Positions 10,556 through 19,270 of a DNA stretch of 64,000 bases are shown in pieces. The translations under genes and the position numbers were made by a program. This stretch comes from JACCWP01 sp963785115 (lineage in GTDB: Bacteria > Actinomycetota > Actinomycetes > Propionibacteriales > Nocardioidaceae): contig CAWATY010000007.1 in NCBI GenBank assembly GCA_963785115.1, forward strand, positions 124,001 to 188,000, in the 5' to 3' direction. The notes below the pieces were generated by a model. The model was given only the letters and a program-made list of their open reading frames with translations, was not told the DNA's origin and did no database searches. How positions within the stretch are numbered: the first letter of the stretch is position 1; each line of letters begins with the position of its first letter.

Positions 10556-12205
10556 TCAGGCCCCGGCCGGGTCGGGCTCGAGACCGAGCAGACCGGGCGC
10601 CTCCTCGCGCATCTGCACCTTGCGTACCTTGCCGGTCACCGTCATCGGGAACTCGTCGACCACGAGCACGTAGCGGGGGATCTTGAAGTGCGCGAGCTTC
10701 CCGGACGCGAACTCGCGGACCGCCTCGGCGTCGAGCGGGTCGGCACCCTCGCGCATCCGGACAAAAGCGCACAACTCCTCGCCGTAGCGTGGGTCGGGCA
10801 CGCCCACGACCTGGACGTCGGCGATGTCGGGATGGGAGTAGAGGAACTCCTCGATCTCCCGCGGGTACACGTTCTCGCCGCCCCGGATGACCATGTCCTT
10901 GATCCGGCCGACGACCGCCAGGTAGCCGTCCTCGCGCATCGTCGCCAGATCGCCGGTGTGCATCCAGCGGGCCCGGTCGATCGACTCGGCGGTCTTCTCC
11001 TCGTCGTCCCAGTAGCCGAGCATCACCGAGTAGCCGCGGGTGCACAGCTCACCGGTCTCACCGCGCGGCAGCGTCAGCCCGGTGACCGGGTCGACGATCT
11101 TGACCTCGACGTGCGGGTGCACGCTGCCGATGGTCGCGGTACGCCGCTCGATGTCGTCGTCCATCCGGGTCTGGGTCGAGACCGGCGAGGTCTCCGTCAT
11201 CCCGTATGCGATGCCGACCTCGGTCATGTGCATGTCGCCGAGGCAGCGCTTCATCACCTCGACCGGACACGGCGACCCGGCCATCAGGCCGGTCCGCAGG
11301 CTGGACAGGTCGTAGTCGGCGAAGTCCGGGAGCGTCTGCTCGGCGATGAACATGGTGGGCACGCCGTACAGCGCCGTGCAGCGCTCGTCGACCACCGCGC
11401 GCAGCGTCGCCGCGGGGTCGAACGCCGGCGCGGGGATCACCATCGCCGCCCCGTGGCTGGTGCAGCCGAGGTTGCCCATCACCATGCCGAAGCAGTGGTA
11501 GAAGGGCACCGGGATGCACAGCCGGTCCTGCTCGCTGAAGCCGATCAGCTCGGTGACGAAGTAGCCGTTGTTCAAGATGTTGTGGTGGGTCAGGGTGGCG
11601 CCCTTGGGATAGCCGGTGGTGCCCGACGTGTACTGGATGTTGATCGCGTCGTCCGGGCTGAGCTCGGCCATCCGCTCCGCAACCGCGACGGCGGCCAGCG
11701 ACTCCCCACCGGCGACGAGCTCGTCCCAGCTCTCGTCACCCATCCACACGACCCGCTCCAGAGCGGCGCAGTCGCCGCGCACCTCCTCGACCATCGCCCG
11801 GTAGTCACTGGTCTTGAAGCCGGTGGCGCTCACCAGCATCCGGCTGCCGGACTGGTTCAGCGCGTAGCCGAGCTCGTGGGTGCGGTACGCCGGGTTGACG
11901 TTGACCAGGATCGCTCCGACCTTCGCTGTGGCGTACTGGACCAGCGTCCACTCCGCGCAGTTGGGCGCCCACACCCCGACCCGGTCGCCCTTCTCGATCC
12001 CCGCGGCGAGCAGGCCGCGGGCGAACGCGTCGACGTCGGAGTCCAGCTCGGAGTAGGTCCACCGGCGCCCGGTCGCGCACTCGACGAGCGCGTCCCGGTC
12101 GCCGTGCACCGCCACCGTGCGCTCGAGGTTCTGCCCGATCGTGTCGCCGAGCAGCGGGCGACTCGAGGTGCCGGAGGCGTACGAGGCGACGGCGGGCTCG
12201 CTCAT
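10556..12205 (-). CDS. Acyl-CoA synthetase (AMP-binding family)
   Basis: A 549-residue adenylate-forming enzyme that activates a carboxylic acid to its acyl-CoA via an acyl-AMP. The motifs are complete: YTSGTTGYPKGA near residue 190, YGMTETSPVS near 330, TGDLA, the hinge GRIKDMVIRGGENVYPREIEE, and the catalytic lysine in TVTGKVRKV near the end. The overall pattern (PFYHCFGMVMGN, LRTGLMAGSPCP) resembles actinobacterial FadD-type medium/long-chain fatty acid ligases; the substrate is unproven. The start is ATG 12203-12205 (MSEPAVASYASG). It is divergent from a membrane-protein gene, with an operator-like repeat between them. Confidence 0.9.
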   Translation of the reverse strand: MSEPAVASYASGTSSRPLLGDTIGQNLERTVAVHGDRDALVECATGRRWTYSELDSDVDAFARGLLAAGIEKGDRVGVWAPNCAEWTLVQYATAKVGAILVNVNPAYRTHELGYALNQSGSRMLVSATGFKTSDYRAMVEEVRGDCAALERVVWMGDESWDELVAGGESLAAVAVAERMAELSPDDAINIQYTSGTTGYPKGATLTHHNILNNGYFVTELIGFSEQDRLCIPVPFYHCFGMVMGNLGCTSHGAAMVIPAPAFDPAATLRAVVDERCTALYGVPTMFIAEQTLPDFADYDLSSLRTGLMAGSPCPVEVMKRCLGDMHMTEVGIAYGMTETSPVSTQTRMDDDIERRTATIGSVHPHVEVKIVDPVTGLTLPRGETGELCTRGYSVMLGYWDDEEKTAESIDRARWMHTGDLATMREDGYLAVVGRIKDMVIRGGENVYPREIEEFLYSHPDIADVQVVGVPDPRYGEELCAFVRMREGADPLDAEAVREFASGKLAHFKIPRYVLVVDEFPMTVTGKVRKVQMREEAPGLLGLEPDPAGA

Positions 12206-12258
12206 GCCCGGCAGCGTAGATCCAGGCCGCAGGTGTGGGAAACGGACGAACGGGTACA

Positions 12259-12274
12259 TTGATTGAACAAGCAA
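12259..12274. promoter_or_regulatory. Inverted repeat in a divergent promoter
   Basis: TTGATTGA (12259-12266) is followed directly by ACAAGCAA (12267-12274), an inverted repeat matching at 6 of 8 positions, between the acyl-CoA synthetase and the membrane protein genes. TTGnTTG half-sites in a GC-rich background resemble a TetR- or MarR-type operator. No cognate regulator is adjacent. Confidence 0.4.
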
Positions 12275-12302
12275 CTACACCTCGGACTGAGAGGACTCCA
12301 CC

Positions 12303-12731
12303 GTGCGACTCCCCCTGCGGCTCCGTGACGTTCCCGGACGCACCGCGGCCGGCGCCTTCGTCCTGCACTCCGGCCTGGAGAAGTGGTCCGCCGACGAGCA
12401 GATCGCCGCCGGCGTGCACGGGATGGCCAGCGGCGCCTACCCGTTCCTCAAGGACGTGCCCCCGCAGCAGTTCCTGAAGGCGCTGTCGGTGGGCGAGATC
12501 GCGGTGGGCACCGCCCTGGTGGCACCGATCGTCCCCACGGCAGTCGCGGGAGCGGTGCTCACCGGCTTCGCCTCGGCGCTGCTCACGATGTACGCCCGGA
12601 CGCCGGCGCTGCGCAAGCCCGGCAGCATCTGGCCGAACCCGCAGGGCATCGGTGTCTCCAAGGACGTCTGGATGCTCGGCATCGGGCTGGGCTTCCTCGC
12701 CGACGCGGTGGTTCAGCGCCGGCGCGGCTGA
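12303..12731 (+). CDS. Small integral membrane protein (DoxX-like)
   Basis: A 142-residue protein with about three or four hydrophobic segments (around residues 14-32, 60-80, 82-98 and 120-137) separated by short loops such as HSGLEKWSADEQIAAGVHGMA. The layout resembles DoxX-type small membrane proteins, but no catalytic motif is visible, so function is open. The GTG start at 12303 is preceded by GAGAGGAC. Its last 19 bases overlap the convergent cyclase/ATPase gene. It is divergent from the acyl-CoA synthetase. Confidence 0.7.
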   Translation: MRLPLRLRDVPGRTAAGAFVLHSGLEKWSADEQIAAGVHGMASGAYPFLKDVPPQQFLKALSVGEIAVGTALVAPIVPTAVAGAVLTGFASALLTMYARTPALRKPGSIWPNPQGIGVSKDVWMLGIGLGFLADAVVQRRRG

Positions 12732-15409
12732 GCCGCGGCCAGCGCGGCCAGAACGACAAGGCCGGCGAGCGCCCCCGCCCGGTCGACCTGACGGCCGGCG
12801 GCGACGGCCGCCGCCCAGCCGACCTCGCCGAGTCGGGCGCGACCGGGGGCCAGCAGCTCGTCGAGCTGCGCCTGGTCCCGCTCGGCCACCGGCAGCCCCG
12901 CGTCGTCGCGCAGCCGCTCGGCCGTGCCTGCCGCACGGGCGCCCTCCTCGTCAGCGCCGACGGCGACCAGCGCGGTGGCATAGCCCTCCAGCACGACGAT
13001 CTCGAGCTCGGCGTCGTCGACCTGGTCGAGCACGGCGACCACTCGCCCGAGCGCGGCCAGCGCCTCGTCGGGGCGGCCGGCGTCGACCAGGGCCGCGGCC
13101 AGGTTCGCGCGCCCGACCGCGGGCCCCCACACGTCACCGACCGCCTCCTCGACCGCGATCGCCTCGTCGAACAGCGAGGCCGCCCGATCGGGGTCACCTG
13201 CGTCGGTCTCGAGGATGCCGAGGTCGGTCAACGACCCGGCGAGCCTCGCCGGGACCCCGACCCGGCGCGCGACCGCCACGCTCTCGACCAGCGCCTCGCG
13301 GGCGGCCCCGGTGCGGCCGAGCACCCGCAGCACGAGTCCGCGGCCGGCCAGCGCGCCGGCCAGCATGTCGTCGCGGCCGAGCTGCCGCCAGGCGGCCGTG
13401 CACTGGTCGATCGCCTCCAGCGCGGCGGCTGCCTCACCCTGCCGCATCAGGATCCCGGCCAGACCCTGCAGCGCCTCCAGCGCCGCCGCGCGCTGGCCGG
13501 GGTCGTCCGCGGCCACCTCGACCGCCCGTTCGAGCCAGCGCCGGGCCTCGGCCGCGCGACCGTGGTGCTGCCAGAACGACCCCAGCGCGAGCACGATCCG
13601 CAGCCCCTGCGGCACCAGGTCCGACCGGTCCGGTCCGAGACTCCACTCCAGGGCGGCCTCGAGGTTGTCCCGCTCGGCCTCCCAGCGGTCCAGCGCCCTG
13701 ACCTGACCGGCGCCCCGCAGCTGGCCGCGCAGCTCCTCGGCGACGTCGGCCATCCGTTCGGTCAGCCGTGCGGCCACCTGCTCGGCCTCACCCGCGGCCC
13801 GCAGCGTGTCGTCCGCGAACTGCCGGACCAGGCGCAGCAGGTGCACGCGCGGCTCCCCGTCCGCGCCGTCGACCAACCGGGCCAGGCTGGTGTCGACGAG
13901 CACGGCCACCAGCTCGAAGGGGTCGGACATCGGGTCGTCGTCCGCAGCCGGCCCCGGGAGGACCTCGACCGTCGTGAGGTCGGCGCCGCCGGGCGCGACC
14001 GCCAAAGCCCGCAGCAGCCGGCGCGCGGGCGGGTCGAGCAGCTGGTACGACCAGTCGACCGTGTCGCGCAGGGTGCGCTGTCGTTGCGGGCGGTCGGACT
14101 CCCGGGCAGTGAGCGACAGCCCGCCGCCGAGGTCGGCGAGCAGCCGCCGCGGGCTGAGCAGCCGCAGCCGGGCCGCGGCGATCTCCAGGGCCAGGGGCAG
14201 GCCGTCCAGCGCGCGGCACACCTGCGCGACCGCCTCCCGGTCGGCCTCGGTCAGCGTCAGCCGCGGGCGGACCCGGTGCGCGTGCTGCAGGAACAGCGCG
14301 GCGGCCGCGTCGTCGGCCAGTGGTTCGACCGGCAGCACCTGCTCGGCCTGCAGGCGTACCGGCTGACGTGAGGTGACCAGCACGACGCTGCGGGAGTCCG
14401 CCGCGGCGGACGCGTCCACCAGCGCCGCCACCAGCCGGTCGGCGTCGGCGAGCTGCTCGAGGTTGTCGAGGACGAGCAGGCACTGCCGACCGGCCACGAA
14501 CCCGGTCACGTCCGCCGGGGCGCCCCCGGCGTCGGGTGTGCCGACCGCGAGCGCCTCGGCCACTCGCTCCCAGGCCGCCGGCACGCTCGACACCGCGGAC
14601 AGGTCGACGAAGTGGACGCCGCCGGGGAACCGTGGTGCCGCCGCCTCCGCGGCGGCGACGGCGAGCCTGGTCTTGCCGACCCCTCCCGGGCCGACCAGCG
14701 TGAGCAACCGGGTGGGGTCGTCGGCACGGGACAGGTACCCGGCCAGCCGGGACAGCTCGGCCTCGCGTGCCACCAGCGGGTTCGCCGGTCGCGGCAACCG
14801 GGCGGTCGTGCCCAGCCCGCGGGGCGGATCGGGGACGTCGGGCACACCGGGCACGACCAGCCGGTGCAGCCGCATCGCGCCGGGCACGTCCTTGAGCCGG
14901 TGCTCCCCGACGTCGACCGCACCGACGCCCTCCGGCAGGGCGTCGCCGGCCAGCGCCCAGGTGGCCGGCCCCACCAGCACCTGGCCGCCGTTGGCCGCGG
15001 CGCAGACCCGCGCCGCGTGGTGCACGGGCAACCCGATGTAGCCGCCCTCGTGCCGATCGGGCTCACCGGTGTGGACACCGACGCGAACGCGTACCCGTGC
15101 TCCCGCAGGCCAGTCGTGGGTGCTGGTCCCGCGCTGCACCGCCACCGCTGCCGCGAGCGCCCCCGTCGCGGATGCGAAGACGACGAACGCGCTCTCGCCC
15201 TCGGTCTCCATCTCGTGGCCACCGTGCGCCTGCGCGGCCGCCCCCACGATGGCCCGCTGCTCGCTCAGCACCCGGGCATAGGCCTCGGCGCCCAGTGCGG
15301 TCAGCAGGGCCGTCGGCCCGTCGAGGTCGGCGAACAGCAGCGTGACCGTCCCACCGGGCAGCTCGGGCAGCTCGGGCAGCTCGGGCGGGTCGGGCTGGGG
15401 CGGCGGCAC
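12713..15409 (-). CDS. Class III cyclase-domain / ATPase / TPR regulator
   Basis: An 898-residue signalling protein. After a proline-rich start with a PEL repeat (9-base DNA repeat), residues 20-170 form a nucleotide-cyclase homology domain (TVTLLFADLDGPTALL ... GYIGLPVHHAARVCAAANGG). Residues 225-520 are a NB-ARC-like ATPase with P-loop VGPGGVGKTRLA and Walker B LLVLDNLEQL. The remainder is helical TPR-like repeats. A DNA-binding domain, often present in this family, is not seen. The second metal position of the cyclase reads GES where active enzymes have GDG or GDS, so cyclase activity is doubtful. The start is GTG 15409. It is probably an AfsR/MalT-like regulator without its own HTH. Confidence 0.85.
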   Translation of the reverse strand: MPPPQPDPPELPELPELPGGTVTLLFADLDGPTALLTALGAEAYARVLSEQRAIVGAAAQAHGGHEMETEGESAFVVFASATGALAAAVAVQRGTSTHDWPAGARVRVRVGVHTGEPDRHEGGYIGLPVHHAARVCAAANGGQVLVGPATWALAGDALPEGVGAVDVGEHRLKDVPGAMRLHRLVVPGVPDVPDPPRGLGTTARLPRPANPLVAREAELSRLAGYLSRADDPTRLLTLVGPGGVGKTRLAVAAAEAAAPRFPGGVHFVDLSAVSSVPAAWERVAEALAVGTPDAGGAPADVTGFVAGRQCLLVLDNLEQLADADRLVAALVDASAAADSRSVVLVTSRQPVRLQAEQVLPVEPLADDAAAALFLQHAHRVRPRLTLTEADREAVAQVCRALDGLPLALEIAAARLRLLSPRRLLADLGGGLSLTARESDRPQRQRTLRDTVDWSYQLLDPPARRLLRALAVAPGGADLTTVEVLPGPAADDDPMSDPFELVAVLVDTSLARLVDGADGEPRVHLLRLVRQFADDTLRAAGEAEQVAARLTERMADVAEELRGQLRGAGQVRALDRWEAERDNLEAALEWSLGPDRSDLVPQGLRIVLALGSFWQHHGRAAEARRWLERAVEVAADDPGQRAAALEALQGLAGILMRQGEAAAALEAIDQCTAAWRQLGRDDMLAGALAGRGLVLRVLGRTGAAREALVESVAVARRVGVPARLAGSLTDLGILETDAGDPDRAASLFDEAIAVEEAVGDVWGPAVGRANLAAALVDAGRPDEALAALGRVVAVLDQVDDAELEIVVLEGYATALVAVGADEEGARAAGTAERLRDDAGLPVAERDQAQLDELLAPGRARLGEVGWAAAVAAGRQVDRAGALAGLVVLAALAAAQPRRR

Positions 15410-15481
15410 CGGGACATGGTCCCAGCGGCCTCGTCCGAACGGCGGAATCCCCCGCCGAACACTCGCCTGCGCTACGGCCCG

Positions 15482-15494
15482 TCACTGATAGTGA
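15482..15494. promoter_or_regulatory. Palindrome TCACT-GAT-AGTGA at a gene start
   Basis: A perfect 5+5 palindrome ends 5 bases before the GTG start of the DUF1800 gene, in the 89-base spacer to the divergent cyclase gene. A second short palindrome (CGGCGG at 15440-15445, CCGCCG at 15452-15457) lies nearby. Candidate operator for either gene. Confidence 0.35.
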
Positions 15495-15498
15495 GCAG

Positions 15499-16989
15499 GT
15501 GCCCCGCAGCAGCCCCGCTTCGCCCCCCGTCTCTGCTCCCGTCTCTGCTCCCGTCGCAGCGCGGGTCGCCGGCCCGGCCCTCCGCCACCTGCTCAGCCGG
15601 TTCAGCTACGGCGTGACCCCGGCGCTGGTCCGCCAGGCCGGCACCGCCGGAGGCGCCGACGGCTGGTTCAACCGCCAGCTCGACCCGGCCGCGATCCGCG
15701 ACGACAAGGCCGCGGCGATGCGCAAGTGGTTCCCCTACCTCGAGTACTCGCCGAGGGCGCTGTACCGGGTGAACGACTCCGGGGAGTACCCGGCCTGGCA
15801 GTCGACGATGGACCTCGCCCGCTGGACGATCCTGCGCCGCACCTACAGCCAGCGGCAGCTGTACGAGACGATGGTCGAGTTCTGGTCCAACCTGCTGCAC
15901 GTCCCCGTCTACGAGGACGAGTCGTGGCAGCACCGGATCGGCTACGACGCCATCATCCGCAAGCACGCGCTCGGCCGTTTCGACCAGCTGCTTCCGGCGG
16001 CCGTGCTGCACGGCGCGATGGTCTGCTACCTCGACAACGCCTGGTCGACCAAGTGGTCGGTCAACGAGAACCTCGGCCGTGAGCTGCTCGAGCTGCACAC
16101 CGTCGGCGTCGACGCCGGATACTCCGAGAAGGAGGTCCTCAACTCGGCGTACATCCTCACCGGCTGGCGCGTCGACATGTGGGACACCTGGAAGTCGTAC
16201 TACTCCGCCGACGACCACTGGACCGGCAAGGTCTCGGTGCTCGGCTTCAGCGACCCGAACCGCAAGGCCGACGGCAGGGACGTCACCCGGCGCTACCTGC
16301 GCTACCTCGCCCACCACCCGAAGACGGCGCTCCGGATCGCCACCAAGCTGGCCATCCGGTACGTCTCCGACGACCCGTCGCCCGCCCTGATCGAGTCGGT
16401 GGCGAACGCCTACCGCTCGTCTGGCACCGACATCAAGGCGACCCTGCGGGCGCTGCACCGGCACCCGGAGTTCGCGGCCTCGGCCGGCAAGAAGGTACGC
16501 ACGCCGGCCGAGGACGCCATCGCGTCGTACCGGGTGCTCGGCGCGGAGGCCAAGAAGCCGCACAGCGACAACGACTTCGCCCGCGCGATCGGCTGGCAGC
16601 TGGAGGACCTGGGGCAGAAGCCGTTCGGCTGGACCAACCCCGACGGCTTCCCCGACGTGGGCATCAGCTGGGCCTCGGTCGGCCGCACGCTGAAGTCGCT
16701 GGACCTGCACTACACGCTGGCCGGCGGCTGGTGGCCGTCAGACGCCGTGACGTACCCCACGGTGGCCGCCCGGCTGCCCGAGCTGCCCGCCCGCTTCGAC
16801 GAGATCGTCGACCACGTGTCCCGGCTGCTGCTGCAGCGCCCCGCGACCGAGGCGCTGCAGAAGGCTTGCCAGCAGATGCTGCACATCCCGCCGCGCCAGG
16901 TGTTCCGCTCCGTGGGCGACTTCGGCGAGTGGAACATGACGCTGCTGCTCGGCACCGTGCTCAACAGCCCTGCGCACGCGGTGCGCTGA
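15499..16989 (+). CDS. DUF1800 family protein
   Basis: A 496-residue protein of the DUF1800 family. The N-terminus is low-complexity (a 12-base repeat giving PVSAPVSAP) and then LRHLLSRFSYGVTPALVRQ. Conserved family segments include MVEFWSNLLHVPV, NENLGRELLELHTVGVDAGYS, LTGW and PFGWTNPDGFPD. The biochemical role is unknown; the gene is almost always paired with a DUF1501 gene, as here, 10 bases downstream, so the two products probably act together at or outside the cell surface. The start is GTG 15499. Confidence 0.88.
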   Translation: MPRSSPASPPVSAPVSAPVAARVAGPALRHLLSRFSYGVTPALVRQAGTAGGADGWFNRQLDPAAIRDDKAAAMRKWFPYLEYSPRALYRVNDSGEYPAWQSTMDLARWTILRRTYSQRQLYETMVEFWSNLLHVPVYEDESWQHRIGYDAIIRKHALGRFDQLLPAAVLHGAMVCYLDNAWSTKWSVNENLGRELLELHTVGVDAGYSEKEVLNSAYILTGWRVDMWDTWKSYYSADDHWTGKVSVLGFSDPNRKADGRDVTRRYLRYLAHHPKTALRIATKLAIRYVSDDPSPALIESVANAYRSSGTDIKATLRALHRHPEFAASAGKKVRTPAEDAIASYRVLGAEAKKPHSDNDFARAIGWQLEDLGQKPFGWTNPDGFPDVGISWASVGRTLKSLDLHYTLAGGWWPSDAVTYPTVAARLPELPARFDEIVDHVSRLLLQRPATEALQKACQQMLHIPPRQVFRSVGDFGEWNMTLLLGTVLNSPAHAVR

Positions 16990-16999
16990 GGAGACGACG

Positions 17000-18271
17000 A
17001 TGACTGACGACAACCGCCCGACCCTCAGCTGCGGGTGCAGCGACTTCCGCGCGACCCGGCGCAGCTTCCTCAAGGGCATGAGCGCCGCAGCCGGCGCGGG
17101 CGTGCTCGGCGGGATGATCGGCGACGTCTTCACCCAGGCGACGTTCGGCGCCGAGCCGGGCGGCAACGTCCTCGTCGTGCTCAGCCTGCGCGGCGGCAGC
17201 GACGGCTTGTCGCTGGTCGTGCCGCACGGTGACCCCGACTACGCGGGCCTTCGCCCGACGATCGCGATCCCGACCGGTGCGCTGCTGGTCAAGGACGAGA
17301 TGTTCGGGTTGCACCCGGGCTTCGCGCCGCTCAAGCCGCTGTGGCAGCAGGGCAAGTTCGGCGCCGTGCAGGCGGTCGGGATGCCGCGGCCGGACCGCAG
17401 CCACTTCAGCGCGATGGAAGCCGTCGAGGACGCCGACGCCGGCTCCGCGGCCCGGGTCGGCTGGATCAACCGGATGGTCGGCCTGACCGGGTCGGGCGTT
17501 CCCAACCAGGCCATCCAGCTCGGCTCCTCGCTGACTCCGACGTCCCTGATCGGCCCGGCCTCGGCCATGTCGGTCTACCGGCTGCGCGACATCGCGCTCC
17601 CGTTCGCCGACGACACCACCCTCGCGCCGCGCAGCAGGGCGGCGCTGCAGACGATGTGGAACGGCAACCACTCGCTGATGGGCCGGGCGATGAGCGAGAC
17701 CCTGGAGACCACCAGGGGCCTCGCCGACCTCACCGTCGACACCCCGCCGCTGAACGGCGCCGCCTACCCCGAGACCGACCTCGGCACCGCCCTCGCCCAG
17801 ACCGCACGGCTGATCCGCGCCGACGTCGGCACCCAGGCGGTGGCCGTCGACTTCGGCTCGTGGGACCACCACACCAACCTCGGCACCGTCGCGTCCGGCG
17901 ACCTGCAGTGGATGGTGCGCGAGATGTCGCAGAGCATCGCGGCGTTCTTCACCGACCTCGGCAACGTTGCCGACCGCGTCACCGTGGTGACGATCAGCGA
18001 GTTCGGCCGGACCGCGAGCGAGAACGGCAGTGACGGCGCCGAGCACGGCTACGGCAACTGCATGCTGCTGCTGGGCGCCGGCGTCAAGGGCGGCCAGGTG
18101 CACGGCAACTGGCCCTGGTTGCGCGGCACGGAACTCGTCGACGGTGACCTCGCCGTCACCCGCGACTACCGCTCGGTGCTCGCCGAGGTGATCTCCAAGC
18201 GCTTCCCCGAGGCCTCCCTCCCCCAGGTCTTCCCCGGCTTCACCCCCGAGACCGTCGGAGCCATGGTCTGA
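17000..18271 (+). CDS. DUF1501 family protein with twin-arginine signal
   Basis: A 423-residue protein whose N-terminus has the Tat motif RRSFLKG (about residues 20-26) and a short hydrophobic core, predicting folded export. The family (DUF1501) is related to sulfatase/alkaline phosphatase-like folds; here VVLSLRGGSDGLSLVVPHGD, DFGSWDHHTNLG and TISEFGRTASENGSDGAEHGYG mark the conserved metal-site regions. Ribosome site GAGGAGACGACG precedes the ATG. It forms an operon with the DUF1800 gene and is followed by two hairpins (18282-18342). Substrate unknown. Confidence 0.88.
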   Translation: MTDDNRPTLSCGCSDFRATRRSFLKGMSAAAGAGVLGGMIGDVFTQATFGAEPGGNVLVVLSLRGGSDGLSLVVPHGDPDYAGLRPTIAIPTGALLVKDEMFGLHPGFAPLKPLWQQGKFGAVQAVGMPRPDRSHFSAMEAVEDADAGSAARVGWINRMVGLTGSGVPNQAIQLGSSLTPTSLIGPASAMSVYRLRDIALPFADDTTLAPRSRAALQTMWNGNHSLMGRAMSETLETTRGLADLTVDTPPLNGAAYPETDLGTALAQTARLIRADVGTQAVAVDFGSWDHHTNLGTVASGDLQWMVREMSQSIAAFFTDLGNVADRVTVVTISEFGRTASENGSDGAEHGYGNCMLLLGAGVKGGQVHGNWPWLRGTELVDGDLAVTRDYRSVLAEVISKRFPEASLPQVFPGFTPETVGAMV

Positions 18272-18281
18272 CCCTCGCGGG

Positions 18282-18342
18282 TTTCGCAAGTCGGCTTGCG
18301 AAATCCGCACTCGCCCCCCGTTATGACACGGGGCAAGTGCGG
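18282..18342. terminator. Double hairpin after DUF1501 (terminator or repeated palindrome)
   Basis: The first stem, TTTCGCAAG at 18282-18290 with CTTGCGAAA at 18295-18303, is perfect around the loop TCGG. The second stem, 18305-18317 with 18330-18342, pairs 12 of 13 positions. No T-tract follows. A related TTTCGC/GCGAAA arrangement occurs at 59057-59144. The rest of the gap to 18427 shows no gene. Confidence 0.6.
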
Positions 18343-18427
18343 GGAACACGCGGCAAGTGGGCTGCCCCTTTTCCGGGACGTGGTCACCGCAGGTGCGCCA
18401 GACGTGCTGCCCGGCCACGATGGCCGG

Positions 18428-19270
18428 GTGCCTGACGACTACGTCGCGATCAATCGCGCCCAGTGGGACGAGCGCGGTCCCGCGCACGCCGCCTCGCCGG
18501 ACTACGCCGTCGACCGCTTCCGCTCCGACCCCGACTACCTGAGCCACGTGGTGCGCTTCGACCGACCACGGCTCGGAGACATCGCCGGGCTGCGCGGCGT
18601 GCACCTGCAGTGCCACATCGGCACCGACACCGTGTCGCTGGCCCGGCTCGGCGCCCGGATGACCGGGCTCGACTTCTCGACCGCCTCGGTCGCGGAGGCT
18701 CGCCGACTCGCCGCCGACACCGGCGCCGAGGTGGACTTCGTCGAGTCCGACGTCTACGCCGCCGCCGACCGGCTCGACCACGGCGCGTTCGACCTCGTCT
18801 ACACCGGCGTGGGCGCGCTGTGCTGGCTGCCGGACGTGCGCCGCTGGGCCGACACGGTGGCCGCCCTGCTCCGACCCGGCGGCCGGCTGTTCATCCGGGA
18901 GGGACACCCGATGCTGTGGGCGCTCGGCGAGGACCCCGAGCAGGGCCGCGCGTTCGTCGAGTACCCGTACTTCGAGACCGCCGACCCGATGGTCTTCGAC
19001 GAGCCCGGTACGTACGTCGAGACCGACGTCGAGTTCACGCACACCCTGACCCACGAGTGGAACCACGGGATGGGTGAGCTGGTGACCGCCGTGCTCGATG
19101 CAGGTCTGGACCTGGTCGCGCTGGAGGAGCACCCGACCGTGCCGTGGAACGCGCTGCCGGCGCTGATGGAGCCGGCCGACATCGACGGCGAGTGGCAGCT
19201 GGCCGACCGGCCGGAGCGGCTGGCGGCGACGTACACCCTGCAGGCCGTCCGTACCGGAGGTGCACCGTGA
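18428..19270 (+). CDS. SAM-dependent methyltransferase
   Basis: A 280-residue class I methyltransferase. The SAM-binding motif I region is GVHLQCHIGTDTVSLARLG, followed by MTGLDFSTASVAEARRLA (motif II) and DLVYTGVGALCWLPDVRRW (post-motif). The C-terminal half, with FIREGHPMLWALG and HTLTHEWNHGMGE, is like small-molecule methyltransferases of actinobacteria; the substrate is unknown. The GTG start at 18428 gives the best family N-terminus (VPDDYVAINRAQWDE). Its stop overlaps the GTG of the glucoamylase gene, so the two are coupled. Confidence 0.85.
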   Translation: MPDDYVAINRAQWDERGPAHAASPDYAVDRFRSDPDYLSHVVRFDRPRLGDIAGLRGVHLQCHIGTDTVSLARLGARMTGLDFSTASVAEARRLAADTGAEVDFVESDVYAAADRLDHGAFDLVYTGVGALCWLPDVRRWADTVAALLRPGGRLFIREGHPMLWALGEDPEQGRAFVEYPYFETADPMVFDEPGTYVETDVEFTHTLTHEWNHGMGELVTAVLDAGLDLVALEEHPTVPWNALPALMEPADIDGEWQLADRPERLAATYTLQAVRTGGAP

